Shown one piece after another: positions 26,773 through 36,200 of a stretch of DNA of 46,192 bases (the stretch's first letter is position 1; each line of letters opens with the position of its first letter). The notes below the pieces were generated by a model. It was given only the letters and a program-made list of their open reading frames with translations. It was not told the origin of the DNA and searched no databases. The stretch is from Clostridiaceae bacterium (GTDB lineage Bacteria > Bacillota > Clostridia > Saccharofermentanales > DTU023): the NCBI GenBank assembly GCA_012518795.1, contig JAAYRL010000022.1, positions 1 to 46,192 of the forward strand, read 5' to 3'. The translations under genes were made by a program, and so were the position numbers.

Positions 26773-28758
26773 ATGACGAAAACTGAGCGTTATGATAATG
26801 AGAGTATTTTTGCCTTGAAAGGTGCTGACAGAGTTAGGTTACGGCCGAGTGTCATTTTCGGATCCGATGACTTAAACGGCTGCCAGCATTCGTTTTTTGA
26901 AATTTTGTCAAATTCAATTGATGAAGCCAGAGCCGGATTTGGACACAAGATAACTGTGACCAGATTTAAAGATGGCAGCTTACAGGTTGAAGATGAAGGT
27001 CGAGGCGTACCGGTCGATTTCAATGAGAACGAACAACGTTATAATTGGGAGTTGGTTTATTGTGAATTGTATGCCGGTGGTAAATATGACCAAAACAATA
27101 CTAATTACGAGTTCAGCTTAGGCTTGAATGGTCTCGGTGCTTGTGCAACTCAATATGCTTCACGCTTTTTTGATGTCGAAGTTGTCAGAGACGGTTATAT
27201 ATATGAATTACATTTTGAAAAAGGCGAAAACGTTGGCGGTTTGAAAAAAACTCCGACTAATCGCAGGAAAACGGGTACGATTCAACATTGGTTACCGGAT
27301 GATGATGTTTTTACAGAAATAAATATTTCGAAAAACTTTTTTGTCGATACCTTACAAAAACAAGCTATTGTTAATCCCGGCGTAAAATTTATTTTTGTTG
27401 ATAAATTGGATCAAACGACAACCGAGTATGTTTATCCGGAGGGTATCTTAGGTTATGTGAATGAGCTTAATGCTCAAACGCCTCTGACTGAGGGATATCT
27501 GTTCTCCGGTGAAGATTGGGGTAAAGATCGCAGCGACAAAGAAGAATATAAAGTACAGGCTGATGTAGCTTTTGCTTTTAATAATGAAACTAACTTGCTC
27601 AGTTATTATCATAATTCAAGTTGGCTGGAACATGGTGGTTCTCCGGACAGAGCTGTGCGCAATGCTTTTGTAGCAGAATTTGATCGCGAAATTAAAGATC
27701 GGGATAAGTATAAGAATAATGAATCGAAAATAATTTTCACCGATATTGAGGATAGCCTGATATTGATGGTTAACTCTTTTTCCAGTTTTACTTCATATGC
27801 AAATCAAACGAAAAAAGCGATTAACAATATATTTATCCAAAGGTTTTTAACTAAATTAATTCGGGAAAAATTACAAGTATGGTTTATTGAACAAACTGAC
27901 GCTGCGGACAGAGTTATTGATCAAATTTTGATTAATAAACGCAGTCGGGAAAATGCGGAAAAGCAAAGACTGAACATTCGCAAAAAATTGATGGTTTCAA
28001 TTGACAATATGACTAATCGCATTAAAAACTTTGTGGATTGCAAATCAAAAGATGTCAGCAAACGCGAATTATATATTGTCGAAGGTAATTCAGCTTTGGG
28101 TTCGGTCAAAATGGCGCGCGATTCAGAATTTCAAGGAGTTATTCCGGTGCGGGGTAAAATCCTTAACTGTTTGAAAGCCAGCTATAATCAAATCTTCAAG
28201 AGTGATATCATTGTCGATTTATTAAAAATACTTGGTTGCGGTGTTGAAATTCATACAAAACATAATCGTGATCTATCTGATTTTGATTTAGAAAAATTGC
28301 GTTGGAATAAAATAATTATTTGTACCGATGCTGATGTTGACGGATTCCAAATTCGCACATTAATTTTGGCGATGTTCTACCGTTTAACTCCGACTTTGAT
28401 TGATCAAGGCATAATTCACATCGCTGAATCTCCTTTGTTTGAGATAACTCATACTTTTAAGGGTATTGAAAAAACATATTTTGCTTATACTGATCAGGAA
28501 AAAAATGATATTGTGGAAAATTTAACCGAGGGTCGTGTTCATATACAACGTTCAAAAGGGTTGGGTGAAAACGAACCTGAAATGATGTGGCAGACCACGA
28601 TGAATCCTGAAACCAGACGTTTAATACAGGTTATGCCCGAAGAAAAAGATAGAATGTATAGTACTTTTAATTTACTATTAGGTGATGATTTGGCAGGACG
28701 TAAACAATACATTGCCGATCATGGTCATAAATATATGGATATGTTGGATGTTGTATAA
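26773..28758 (+). CDS. parE: DNA topoisomerase IV subunit B (clostridial-type ParE)
   Basis: The 661-residue protein has a GHKL ATPase domain: ILSNSIDEA near residue 40, DEGRGVPVD near 75, GLNGLGA near 116, and the ATP-contacting YANQTKKA near residue 337. A TOPRIM domain follows with YIVEGNSALGS near residue 434 (catalytic Glu) and CTDADVDGFQIRTL near 515 (metal-binding Asp pair). Canonical EGDSAGGS reads EGNSALGS. It lacks the extra insert of gyrase B. The ATG at 26773 follows AGAGGA. parC starts on the very next base after its stop, so the two subunits are translated together. Confidence 0.9.
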   Translation: MTKTERYDNESIFALKGADRVRLRPSVIFGSDDLNGCQHSFFEILSNSIDEARAGFGHKITVTRFKDGSLQVEDEGRGVPVDFNENEQRYNWELVYCELYAGGKYDQNNTNYEFSLGLNGLGACATQYASRFFDVEVVRDGYIYELHFEKGENVGGLKKTPTNRRKTGTIQHWLPDDDVFTEINISKNFFVDTLQKQAIVNPGVKFIFVDKLDQTTTEYVYPEGILGYVNELNAQTPLTEGYLFSGEDWGKDRSDKEEYKVQADVAFAFNNETNLLSYYHNSSWLEHGGSPDRAVRNAFVAEFDREIKDRDKYKNNESKIIFTDIEDSLILMVNSFSSFTSYANQTKKAINNIFIQRFLTKLIREKLQVWFIEQTDAADRVIDQILINKRSRENAEKQRLNIRKKLMVSIDNMTNRIKNFVDCKSKDVSKRELYIVEGNSALGSVKMARDSEFQGVIPVRGKILNCLKASYNQIFKSDIIVDLLKILGCGVEIHTKHNRDLSDFDLEKLRWNKIIICTDADVDGFQIRTLILAMFYRLTPTLIDQGIIHIAESPLFEITHTFKGIEKTYFAYTDQEKNDIVENLTEGRVHIQRSKGLGENEPEMMWQTTMNPETRRLIQVMPEEKDRMYSTFNLLLGDDLAGRKQYIADHGHKYMDMLDVV

Positions 28759-31005
28759 ATGAGTAATAATAAAGATTTTACGGTTGATCATTCAGACTAT
28801 GTTGATTTAGTTGAGCGTTCACCGATTACCAGAACTTTGAAAAGTAATTATATGCCCTATGCAATGAGTGTCATTGTATCAAGAGCTATTCCGGAAATAG
28901 ACGGTTTTAAACCTTCACATCGAAAATTGCTCTATACCATGTATCGCATGGGTCTGATGAAAGGTCCGCGTGCCAAGAGTGCCGATATTGTAGGTCAAAC
29001 CATGGCATTAAATCCGCATGGAGATCAAGCAATTTATGAAACGATGGTTAGAATGACCAGAGGTAACGGAGCATTGATCAATCCCTGGATTGATTCTAAG
29101 GGCAATTTTGGCCGTGTGTATTCAAGAGATATGCAATATGCGGCATATCGTTATACAGAAGCAAGACTCGACAAGAGTTGTGAAACACTTTTTTCCGGCT
29201 TGAATAAAAATGCAGTGGAATTCGTAGACAATTATTCCGGTACTTTCCAAGAACCGGTATTATTGCCGGTGACTTTTCCGACAATTTTAGTTAATGCTAA
29301 TCAAGGCATAGCTGTCGGCATGGCATCTAATATTTGTTCTTTTAACTTGCGAGAAGTTTGTGAAGCGACTTGTGCATTAATAGATGATAAGGAAGCTGAT
29401 CTTTTCCAATATATGCCGGCTCCTGACTTTTCAACCGGAGCAAACATTATCTATGAAGAAGATATAATGAAAAATGTCTATGAAAATGGTCGCGGTTCAA
29501 TTAAAATGCGGGCTGTTTATCATATAGATACTAAAAACAGATGTATTGAAGTTACTGAAATTCCATATTCAACAACTGTTGAAGTAATCATGGAAGATGT
29601 CATTGAACAGAGTAAAAAAGGTAAGTTAAAAGAAGTTGTTAATGTACGTGATGATACTGATCTCAACGGTCTGAAACTGACGATTGACTATCGTCCGTCT
29701 GCTGATCCCGAATTATTAGTACAAAAATTATTTTCAGTAACAGCAATGCAGAGTAATTTTGCCTGCAATTTTAATCTTTTGATCAATGGTAAACCGCAAG
29801 TTTTGGGTGTCAGAGATATTTTGCTCGAATGGTTGGCTTGGAGGCGCAAGTGTTTAACAGCAGAATTTACTTTCGAAATCGAAGAGAATCAAAAAAAATT
29901 ACATATTTTGAAGGGTTTGGAAGCAATTTTGCTCGATATTGATAAAGCGATTAAAATTGTGCGCGAGACCGAAAAAGATGCTCAGGTTATTCCGCGTCTA
30001 ATGGCAGGTTTCTCAATAGATCAATTACAGGCGGAAGCAGTTGCTGAAATTAAATTGCGTCAACTGAATAAAGAATACATTATTCGCAGAATAGAAGATA
30101 TTGCAGATTTAGAAGCTGAGATTGAACGTTTGCAGAAGATAATCGGAAATCGCCGCAAACTCAATCAAGAAATCAAGAAGCAGCTAAAAGATGTTGCAAA
30201 AAAATATGGCAGAGAACGTTTAACTCAAATTATTGCTGAAGATAAGATTGAAATTGCCGAAGAAGAGGATTTCATTGAAGATTACAATCTGAAATTTTTC
30301 TATACAGCTGAAGGATATTTAAAGAAAATTGCTTTGACTTCTTTGCGCAGTGCAGGTGATTTAAGATTAAAAGAAAATGACCGAATTATTCAGGATATAG
30401 AAGCAACTAATAAATCAGAAGTTTTATTTTTTACCAATAAAGGTGAAGTGTATAAACTCAACGCATATGAAATTCAGGATGCTAAACCGTCAGAATTAGG
30501 GGAATATACTCCCAATCTCTTGGAATTGGAAGAGAATGAAAGGGTGCTTGCCATTCATGTTACCTCGGAAAAATACGAAGGATATTTGATTTTAGGCTTT
30601 GCTGATGGGCGCTGCGTAAAAATTGCCGTAGATAATTATTATACAAAAACGAACAGGCGCAAATTGAGAAATGCATTCTACGATGGTTCGCCCTTAATCG
30701 GAATTCTTTATCAAGAAGAGGAAAATTCCGGTAAAGATATTATTATGCAAAATGATCAGGACAGAATGATTTTACTTGAAAGTGATCGAATCGGACTCAA
30801 ATCAACCAGAAATTCGCAAGGCAATAAAATTATGTCTCTACGCGGTAATCATCAAGCTCATTATCTGGGATATGCCGAACAGTTTTCAGAAGATTATGAT
30901 CTCGATTATTATCGAGTCAGAACCTTGCCGGCAGCAGGCCGTTTTATCAAAGAGGAAGATATGTCGGCAAAACAGATGAGTTTAACCGATTTAAGTGATG
31001 AATAA
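28759..31005 (+). CDS. parC: DNA topoisomerase IV subunit A (clostridial-type ParC)
   Basis: The 748-residue protein carries the cleavage domain with ISRAIPEIDGFKPSHRKLL-like sequence (residues 41–56) and the active-site Tyr in YAAYRYTEARL near residue 124. The winged-helix quinolone region reads NPHGDQAIYETMVRM, with Gln at the position usually held by Ser or Thr. A coiled-coil tower (about 380–480) precedes a degenerate C-terminal beta-pinwheel with no evident GyrA box, which supports a ParC/decatenase rather than gyrase role. It overlaps the next gene by 8 bases. Confidence 0.9.
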   Translation: MSNNKDFTVDHSDYVDLVERSPITRTLKSNYMPYAMSVIVSRAIPEIDGFKPSHRKLLYTMYRMGLMKGPRAKSADIVGQTMALNPHGDQAIYETMVRMTRGNGALINPWIDSKGNFGRVYSRDMQYAAYRYTEARLDKSCETLFSGLNKNAVEFVDNYSGTFQEPVLLPVTFPTILVNANQGIAVGMASNICSFNLREVCEATCALIDDKEADLFQYMPAPDFSTGANIIYEEDIMKNVYENGRGSIKMRAVYHIDTKNRCIEVTEIPYSTTVEVIMEDVIEQSKKGKLKEVVNVRDDTDLNGLKLTIDYRPSADPELLVQKLFSVTAMQSNFACNFNLLINGKPQVLGVRDILLEWLAWRRKCLTAEFTFEIEENQKKLHILKGLEAILLDIDKAIKIVRETEKDAQVIPRLMAGFSIDQLQAEAVAEIKLRQLNKEYIIRRIEDIADLEAEIERLQKIIGNRRKLNQEIKKQLKDVAKKYGRERLTQIIAEDKIEIAEEEDFIEDYNLKFFYTAEGYLKKIALTSLRSAGDLRLKENDRIIQDIEATNKSEVLFFTNKGEVYKLNAYEIQDAKPSELGEYTPNLLELEENERVLAIHVTSEKYEGYLILGFADGRCVKIAVDNYYTKTNRRKLRNAFYDGSPLIGILYQEEENSGKDIIMQNDQDRMILLESDRIGLKSTRNSQGNKIMSLRGNHQAHYLGYAEQFSEDYDLDYYRVRTLPAAGRFIKEEDMSAKQMSLTDLSDE

Positions 31006-32854
31006 TTATATGTTCAAAGAAAAAAGAAAATCCGGAAAATTTATCTTGCTTGCTGCGGTCTTCCTGGTGGTAGTAATCAGTTTAGTATTAATTGTGCGAT
31101 ATAATAAGCAAGTAGAGTATGAGAGTTCCTTTGAATTATATTTGGAACAAGGGAAATATGCAGAAGCTTTGGAATTGTACCGGGACGTTCAGAACTCTGC
31201 AACTTCGAGCAGTGAAAAAACTGAAGAAAAGGAACGTTATCGCAATTTGCAAGTTTCATATGAAAAGATTGTTGAATCCAAAGTCAATCAAATTTTTGAA
31301 CGTTTAAAATTAGGTGATAATTTAAGTGAAGAAGACAAGAAATTTATTGCAGGACTTGAAGAGATAACCGGTGCGGCAGTTTCTCCGATTTTGAATCATG
31401 AAACAGAAGCTTGGCTTGACGGAAAAATTGATTATGATCATTGGAAACATTTTTTAAGTGCATTTCAAAATTTCCCTAATCTCAAAGTCAATGTTGATAA
31501 TTTATTAAATCAGGAAGAAAACTTAAAACTTGCAGCTGAAGAGTTTGCGGAAGCTATTAAAATCAGTAATATAAATGATTGGAATCTTGCTTGGAGAAAG
31601 TGGCAAGAAATAGCTAACAATCAGGAGTTAGGGCGTTTTTCGCAAGATTATGCAGTATATCGTTTAAAGATTTTTCAAGAAGAAATCTATCGGGATTTAG
31701 TAGATATAGCAGATCAGCATATTCAAGGTGAACGCTACTACTCAGCCAAACAAATACTTGATCGATTATTTGATGCATTTCCGGACCGAGAAGAAATTAT
31801 TGAAAAATTACAAATTTGTAATGATAAATTACCTAATCGCATAATAACTTGGGAAAAAAGTGTTGAACACCTTGCTGTCAGACCTTTAACTCTTGATCCG
31901 GAACGTGCCAAACAAGGTCCGTATAAAACTTTTGCTGAAACCGGTTTGCTGACACCGCAAGAATTTGAAAATTTGTTAAATGAACTGTATTTAAAAGATT
32001 ATGTTTTGATTTCAGGAGAAACTTTTATGAATTATCCTGAAAACTATCCGCAAGTTTTAGTTCCTTCAGGCAAAAAACCGTTAGTATTGGTTTTTGATCA
32101 ATATCAATATTCAACTCAATATCGTGAATCAGGTTCAGCCGAGCAACTGGCTTATGATGCGGAAAAAGATCAATTTGTCAGTAGATTAACTGCTAATAAA
32201 CCTGAAACTTCAGTCGAAAATCAAGATTGTATCAGCATTTTAGAAAGTTTCATCGAAGAACATTCTGATTTCAGTTTTGACGGTGCTAAAGCCAGGATTG
32301 CTCTTACGGTCAATGAAAATGTTTTGGGTTATACAATTAATGAGCAACAGACACAGAATATAATTCAAAAAAACACGGAATTAGGTTTGGAAGATTTTAT
32401 TTTAACCGATAAGACACAGGAAGAAAAAAATAAGTTTTATCAATTACAATCTGCAGATTTAGAGGTTGTAATTTCTGCTTTACAAGAGCACGGTTTTACA
32501 TTTTGTAATGGTACTTTTAGTGGTGATGACCTCGGATTTCTTACTTTAGAAGGTTTGGAACAGAATGTTGAGCAATGGAATTCTGTGGCAAAACCATATC
32601 TGGGTGAGGTGCATTGCCTGGTTTTTCCGGGCGGTTCACATGTATATAACGATGGAGATAAATTGCAATATTTATTAAATTCGGGCTATTGTACTTTTTA
32701 TGGCGAAGGACCGAATACATATAACTTCTATGCTAATTCATATGTTCATTTCGATTTTACTTCAATTAATGGATTTACTTTAATGAATGCAGCACAATGG
32801 AATTTAGATCGTTTTATAACGGAAAATTCAGTATTGGAAAATTGGCGCGATTAA
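30998..32854 (+). CDS. Membrane-anchored polysaccharide deacetylase-like protein, probably inactive
   Basis: The protein (618 residues) has one N-terminal membrane helix (about residues 12–33), so most of it lies outside the cell. A helical, TPR-like region follows (about 40–290). From about residue 300 it resembles a clostridial deacetylase-like family: LLTPQEFENLLNELYLKDYVLI, PLVLVFDQYQYS, FDGAKARIALTVNENVLGY. The NodB-type metal ligands are missing: the place of the family HTYGH motif reads GTFSGDD (near residue 507), and the paired Asp of the first motif is FDQYQY. A binding or structural role is likelier than catalysis. The ATG at 30998 overlaps the parC stop. Its 3' end is tandemly echoed into ispH. 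Confidence 0.65.
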   Translation: MNNYMFKEKRKSGKFILLAAVFLVVVISLVLIVRYNKQVEYESSFELYLEQGKYAEALELYRDVQNSATSSSEKTEEKERYRNLQVSYEKIVESKVNQIFERLKLGDNLSEEDKKFIAGLEEITGAAVSPILNHETEAWLDGKIDYDHWKHFLSAFQNFPNLKVNVDNLLNQEENLKLAAEEFAEAIKISNINDWNLAWRKWQEIANNQELGRFSQDYAVYRLKIFQEEIYRDLVDIADQHIQGERYYSAKQILDRLFDAFPDREEIIEKLQICNDKLPNRIITWEKSVEHLAVRPLTLDPERAKQGPYKTFAETGLLTPQEFENLLNELYLKDYVLISGETFMNYPENYPQVLVPSGKKPLVLVFDQYQYSTQYRESGSAEQLAYDAEKDQFVSRLTANKPETSVENQDCISILESFIEEHSDFSFDGAKARIALTVNENVLGYTINEQQTQNIIQKNTELGLEDFILTDKTQEEKNKFYQLQSADLEVVISALQEHGFTFCNGTFSGDDLGFLTLEGLEQNVEQWNSVAKPYLGEVHCLVFPGGSHVYNDGDKLQYLLNSGYCTFYGEGPNTYNFYANSYVHFDFTSINGFTLMNAAQWNLDRFITENSVLENWRD

Positions 32855-32970
32855 GAAGATTTTGTTTAGAATTAACTCAAACAAGAAAAATTTCAGTCTT
32901 GGAGAATTGGCGCGATAAAAATATTTTGTTTAGAATTGACTCGAACAAGAAAATTCAGTCTTGGAGAAAT
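32828..32970 (+). repeat. 62–65-bp tandem echo of the deacetylase 3' end
   Basis: The last codons and stop of the deacetylase-like gene (from TCAGTATTGGAAAATTGGCG, 32828) recur as a second diverged copy at 32893–32954 and a 16-base third copy at 32955–32970. The first unit is 65 bp and the second 62 bp. In the second copy the stop codon is lost (GCGCGATAAAAA reads on). The third copy contributes TTGGAGAA, the apparent ribosome binding site of ispH. Confidence 0.9.
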
Positions 32971-32973
32971 GAT

Positions 32974-33909
32974 GTGACAGAGAAAAAAGCTGACTTGGAA
33001 ATAATCGACATTAAGCCTCGCGGTTATTGTAAAGGGGTTGTTCAGGCATTACATCTTGTAAAACGCACGCGTGAGGAAAATCCTGAAGCTGTGATCAGCA
33101 TCCTCGGCAAAATTGTCCATAATCGTTATATTACGGAGGCTTTGAATTATTATAAAATTAGAACAATTGATGTTCCGGGATTGACCAGAGAAGAGCTGTT
33201 ACAATATGTAGATCAGGGTATTTTGATTTTATCTGCTCACGGTACTAGTAGCAAGGTTGTTCAAAAGGCTAAAGCTAAAGGACTAACAGTAATTGATGCG
33301 GTTTGCAATGATGTAGTTTCAACTCATGATATTATCGGTCAAGCTTTAGCTGAAGATAAACAAATAGTTTTTATCGGTAAAAATCAGCATCCGGAAACGG
33401 AAGCGATTTTACAGAATTTTCCCCGAACGCATCTTATTATTAAAGAAGCAGATGTTGATAAATTAAATCTTGATTCGACGAAAGATATTCTTGTTACTAA
33501 TCAGACAACTTTATCTGTTTTAGAAATTCAGAACATTATTCGAGCTCTTTTAGATAGATTTCCGCATGCTGAAGTAAATAATGAAATTTGCGGTGCTACC
33601 AGAGTTCGTCAGGAAGCTATTATTAAGCAAGCTGATCTTGACGCGCTGATTGTAGTAGGAGATCCTAAGAGCAATAACACGGCGATGTTGGCTCAAATAG
33701 GTTTGGAACATGGAATTGAGCATGTGGTGCGCATTGAATCACTTGAGGACTTAATTCTCGATGAATTCAAACAAGGTTGGCGTGTAGGTATAACATCGGG
33801 AGCATCAACCCCAACCTATTTGACTGAGATGGTTTCAAATTACTTAAAAGAAGTGGATTTAGCAAATCCGCAGATAAAACCGGAAATTGATTTAACGAAA
33901 ATATTGTGA
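32974..33909 (+). CDS. ispH: 4-hydroxy-3-methylbut-2-enyl diphosphate reductase
   Basis: The 311-residue enzyme performs the last step of the methylerythritol phosphate isoprenoid pathway with a 4Fe-4S cluster held by Cys19 (PRGYCKGV), Cys111 (DAVCNDV) and a third Cys near residue 205 (NEICGATRVRQE). AHGTSSKV near residue 88 is the substrate-binding His motif. It belongs to the Bacillus-type branch (PRGYCxGV). The GTG at 32974 fits the family N-terminus and follows GGAG; an open frame continues upstream only because it runs through the repeat echoes. yqeG follows after nine bases. Confidence 0.92.
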   Translation: MTEKKADLEIIDIKPRGYCKGVVQALHLVKRTREENPEAVISILGKIVHNRYITEALNYYKIRTIDVPGLTREELLQYVDQGILILSAHGTSSKVVQKAKAKGLTVIDAVCNDVVSTHDIIGQALAEDKQIVFIGKNQHPETEAILQNFPRTHLIIKEADVDKLNLDSTKDILVTNQTTLSVLEIQNIIRALLDRFPHAEVNNEICGATRVRQEAIIKQADLDALIVVGDPKSNNTAMLAQIGLEHGIEHVVRIESLEDLILDEFKQGWRVGITSGASTPTYLTEMVSNYLKEVDLANPQIKPEIDLTKIL

Positions 33910-33918
33910 GGGACTGAT

Positions 33919-34431
33919 TTGTTAAAACGTTGGTATGAAAATAGTTTGAAACCTGATTACAGGGCCAAAGATTTACTTAGCATTGATTGGGCAGAGTTTA
34001 AAGCAAATGGCATTAAATTTGTTTTTCTGGATATCGACAATACCTTAGCTAAACATGGCTCAAGACAGGCAGACGACTATGCCCGGGAGGCAGTCAATCT
34101 AATAGAAAGCTTTGATTTATCGATTTGTATTCTGTCCAATGCACTCAGTGATCGGATTGCCGATTATGCAAATTCATTAAATGTCTCTTATATGGCACAA
34201 GCGAATAAGCCCAGTACAAAAAAGATTCTCCGGAAATTGACTGAATTAAATTTACAGCCTGAACAAACTCTGATGATAGGTGATCAGATATTTACCGATA
34301 TTTGGGCCGGAAAAAGAGCCGGATGTGTTACTATTATGGTCGAACAACGTTTTGCAAATGAAGCGATTCAAATCAGATTCAAGAGAAAATTAGAAAGATT
34401 TTTATTTAATCGATATGAAAAATTCTCATAA
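33919..34431 (+). CDS. yqeG: YqeG family HAD-type phosphatase
   Basis: The 170-residue HAD protein has motif I FLDIDNTLAKHG near residue 36 (nucleophile Asp and acid/base Asp), CILSNA near 73 and MIGDQIFTDIWAGKRAG near 118. It matches YqeG (HAD IIIA), found next to efp or aroE genes in Firmicutes. Substrate unknown. It starts with TTG behind GAGGGA, nine bases after ispH, so both are likely in one operon. Confidence 0.88.
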   Translation: MLKRWYENSLKPDYRAKDLLSIDWAEFKANGIKFVFLDIDNTLAKHGSRQADDYAREAVNLIESFDLSICILSNALSDRIADYANSLNVSYMAQANKPSTKKILRKLTELNLQPEQTLMIGDQIFTDIWAGKRAGCVTIMVEQRFANEAIQIRFKRKLERFLFNRYEKFS

Positions 34432-34454
34432 TAGATATTACAAGATAAATTAAA

Positions 34455-34568
34455 ATGAGATTTTTGTTATGTTGCGATCAAGTATTGGATAACAATAAAG
34501 ACAGTACTTGTTGCTACACTTGCAACACTGAACTGATTAATTTAGAATTGAAAACATCAATTAAGTAA
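34455..34568 (+). CDS. Possible Cys-rich small ORF or gene remnant
   Basis: A 37-codon frame encodes MRFLLCCDQVLDNN followed by STCCYTC, a pattern like the N-terminal zinc ribbon of ComF-type proteins. There is no good ribosome binding site and the frame ends abruptly. It is the only coding-like signal in the 215-bp spacer between yqeG and efp, and may be the decayed front of a longer gene. Confidence 0.2.
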   Translation: MRFLLCCDQVLDNNKDSTCCYTCNTELINLELKTSIK

Positions 34569-34646
34569 CAAAGACTGTTTTGAAATAGCATGCTTGTAGC
34601 TGCAGCAATCCGGTCTTAGCCTAATAATAGGGCAGAGGAGGTTAAT

Positions 34647-35210
34647 ATGATAAGTGCAGGTGATTTCCGTAATGGTGTGTCATTTGAACGAGACGGTGAC
34701 ATATTTCAGGTAATTGAATTTCAGCATGTAAAACCGGGAAAAGGGGCTGCTTTTGTCAGAACAAAATATCGTAATTTGAAAACCGGTACAATTAGAGAAG
34801 ACAGTTTCAATCCATCTGAAAAATTTAAGCGTGTTGCTTTAACCAGGCGGGATATGCAATATTTATATTCAGACGGTGGTTTCTATTATTTTATGGATAA
34901 TGAAACATATGAACAATTGCCGATTACGGCTGAAGTCTTAGGCGACAGTCTGAGTTATTTGAAAGAAGGAACGACTTGCCAAATAGTTTCATACAGCGGA
35001 GAAATTATCAATGTGGAATTACCAATTTTCGTCGAACTGCTGATAACGCAATGCGAACCTGCTGTCAAGGGCGACACTGCGACAAATGCTACTAAAACTG
35101 CTGTTGTAGAAACAGGAGCGGAAATTAAGGTTCCTTTGTTTGTCAATCAAGGTGATGTTATAAAGGTTGATACTCGAAGCGGTGCATATGAAGAAAGAGT
35201 TCGTAATTAG
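34647..35210 (+). CDS. efp: Translation elongation factor P
   Basis: The 187-residue protein rescues ribosomes stalled at polyproline. It has the three-domain EF-P layout: loop HVKPGKGAAFVRTK with the tip Lys32 (the residue modified in other bacteria), RDMQYLYSDGGFYYFMDNETYEQ near residue 68 and the C-terminal VNQGDVIKVDTRSGAYEERV. An AGAGGAGG site sets the start. It is monocistronic or heads the Asp23 module 69 bases downstream. Confidence 0.96.
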   Translation: MISAGDFRNGVSFERDGDIFQVIEFQHVKPGKGAAFVRTKYRNLKTGTIREDSFNPSEKFKRVALTRRDMQYLYSDGGFYYFMDNETYEQLPITAEVLGDSLSYLKEGTTCQIVSYSGEIINVELPIFVELLITQCEPAVKGDTATNATKTAVVETGAEIKVPLFVNQGDVIKVDTRSGAYEERVRN

Positions 35211-35279
35211 AACTTGAAATAATATACGTAAAAGATCATGCCATATCTAACTGAAAATTCGATTAAAGGTGAACGTACA

Positions 35280-35603
35280 ATGTCACAAGGCTTTGTCGCA
35301 CAATATGCGGCTGAAGCCGCTCGCCAAATTGACGGTGTGCTTGATCTTGATTCAGGTGTTTTAGTCAGTCTCAAAGAAGCTCTGGGTGTAGAACATGACG
35401 GTCGGGGTGTAAAGGTAGAATTCGGTGCAGATAATTCAGAATTTGTGACAATAACGATTTACCCGATTTGTCGATTCGGTTATGTCTTACCCGAAGTTGC
35501 TTGGAATATACAAGAAAAAGTGAAAAGAGACGTAGAACTATATACAGGATTAATTGTAGATTTTGTGCATGTTCAGGTAATGGGTGTTCAGGCTGAACCC
35601 TAA
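35280..35603 (+). CDS. Asp23/Gls24 family envelope stress response protein
   Basis: The 107-residue protein shows the Asp23 fold signature: AAEAARQIDGVLDL near the start, VKVEFGADNSEFVTITIYPICRFGYVLPEVAWNIQEKV in the middle (positions 45–82) and LIVDFVHVQVMGV at the end. These cytosolic proteins are anchored to the membrane by AmaP. The ATG at 35280 follows AAAGGTG; an in-frame ATG at 35238 has no ribosome binding site. It heads the asp23–amaP–DUF2273 trio. Confidence 0.9.
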   Translation: MSQGFVAQYAAEAARQIDGVLDLDSGVLVSLKEALGVEHDGRGVKVEFGADNSEFVTITIYPICRFGYVLPEVAWNIQEKVKRDVELYTGLIVDFVHVQVMGVQAEP

Positions 35604-35635
35604 TTAATTCTAGCAAGGAACAGTGGAGAATAATT

Positions 35636-36184
35636 ATGAATCGTTTAATACGAGGGATCCGCATAATATTATATTTCTTTTTGGCATTAATTTCATTGTT
35701 GTTTATAGCTATTTTGCTCAATGAAGAATTAATGAGCGGTGTGATTACTTTAATGGTGCGAATTGGCAGTCAACCGCGTACGAAGATTTTCTTTATCGTC
35801 TTGTTCGGCATTTTATTTATCGGTGGAATTTTCAGTTTGGTAAATACAATTTTATCCGGCAGGTTGCGTCGTGCCAGAGTGACCGAAAGTCAGATGGGAT
35901 CAATTGATATTGGTGTTGATGCGATCGAGAGTGTTGCTCTCAATGCGGCACAATCCGCTCAGGCCGGTGTCAAAGCAGCAAAAGCTCATATTGCACCTTT
36001 CAAAGGCGACAGATTATCTGTCAGGCTTAACGTGATGGCATATTCTAATGTGGAATTACCTGCAATGATGGCAAGAGTCCAAGAAAGAGTAAAAAAAGAT
36101 GTCGAGCGATATACCGGTATTGAAGTTGCGGAAGTAATTGTTCGGGTCAGTCGGGTCGACACAATTGCAGCAAGGATCGAGTGA
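35636..36184 (+). CDS. amaP: Alkaline shock response membrane anchor protein AmaP
   Basis: The 182-residue protein has two membrane helices (about residues 7–30 and 45–66) and a cytosolic tail that resembles a diverged Asp23 domain (SVRLNVMAYSNVELPAMMARVQERVKKDVERYTGIEV, positions 124–160). In Staphylococcus AmaP anchors Asp23 at the membrane. The start follows GTGGAG. The stop lies 16 bases before the DUF2273 gene. Confidence 0.88.
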   Translation: MNRLIRGIRIILYFFLALISLLFIAILLNEELMSGVITLMVRIGSQPRTKIFFIVLFGILFIGGIFSLVNTILSGRLRRARVTESQMGSIDIGVDAIESVALNAAQSAQAGVKAAKAHIAPFKGDRLSVRLNVMAYSNVELPAMMARVQERVKKDVERYTGIEVAEVIVRVSRVDTIAARIE

Positions 36185-36200
36185 TCAGGCAGGAGACGAT

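Noticed and set aside
32797-32973. Longer IspH with a 59-residue N-terminal extension
   Set aside because: The extra frame is made of repeat echoes of the upstream gene, and the GTG at 32974 fits the family start and has a ribosome binding site.
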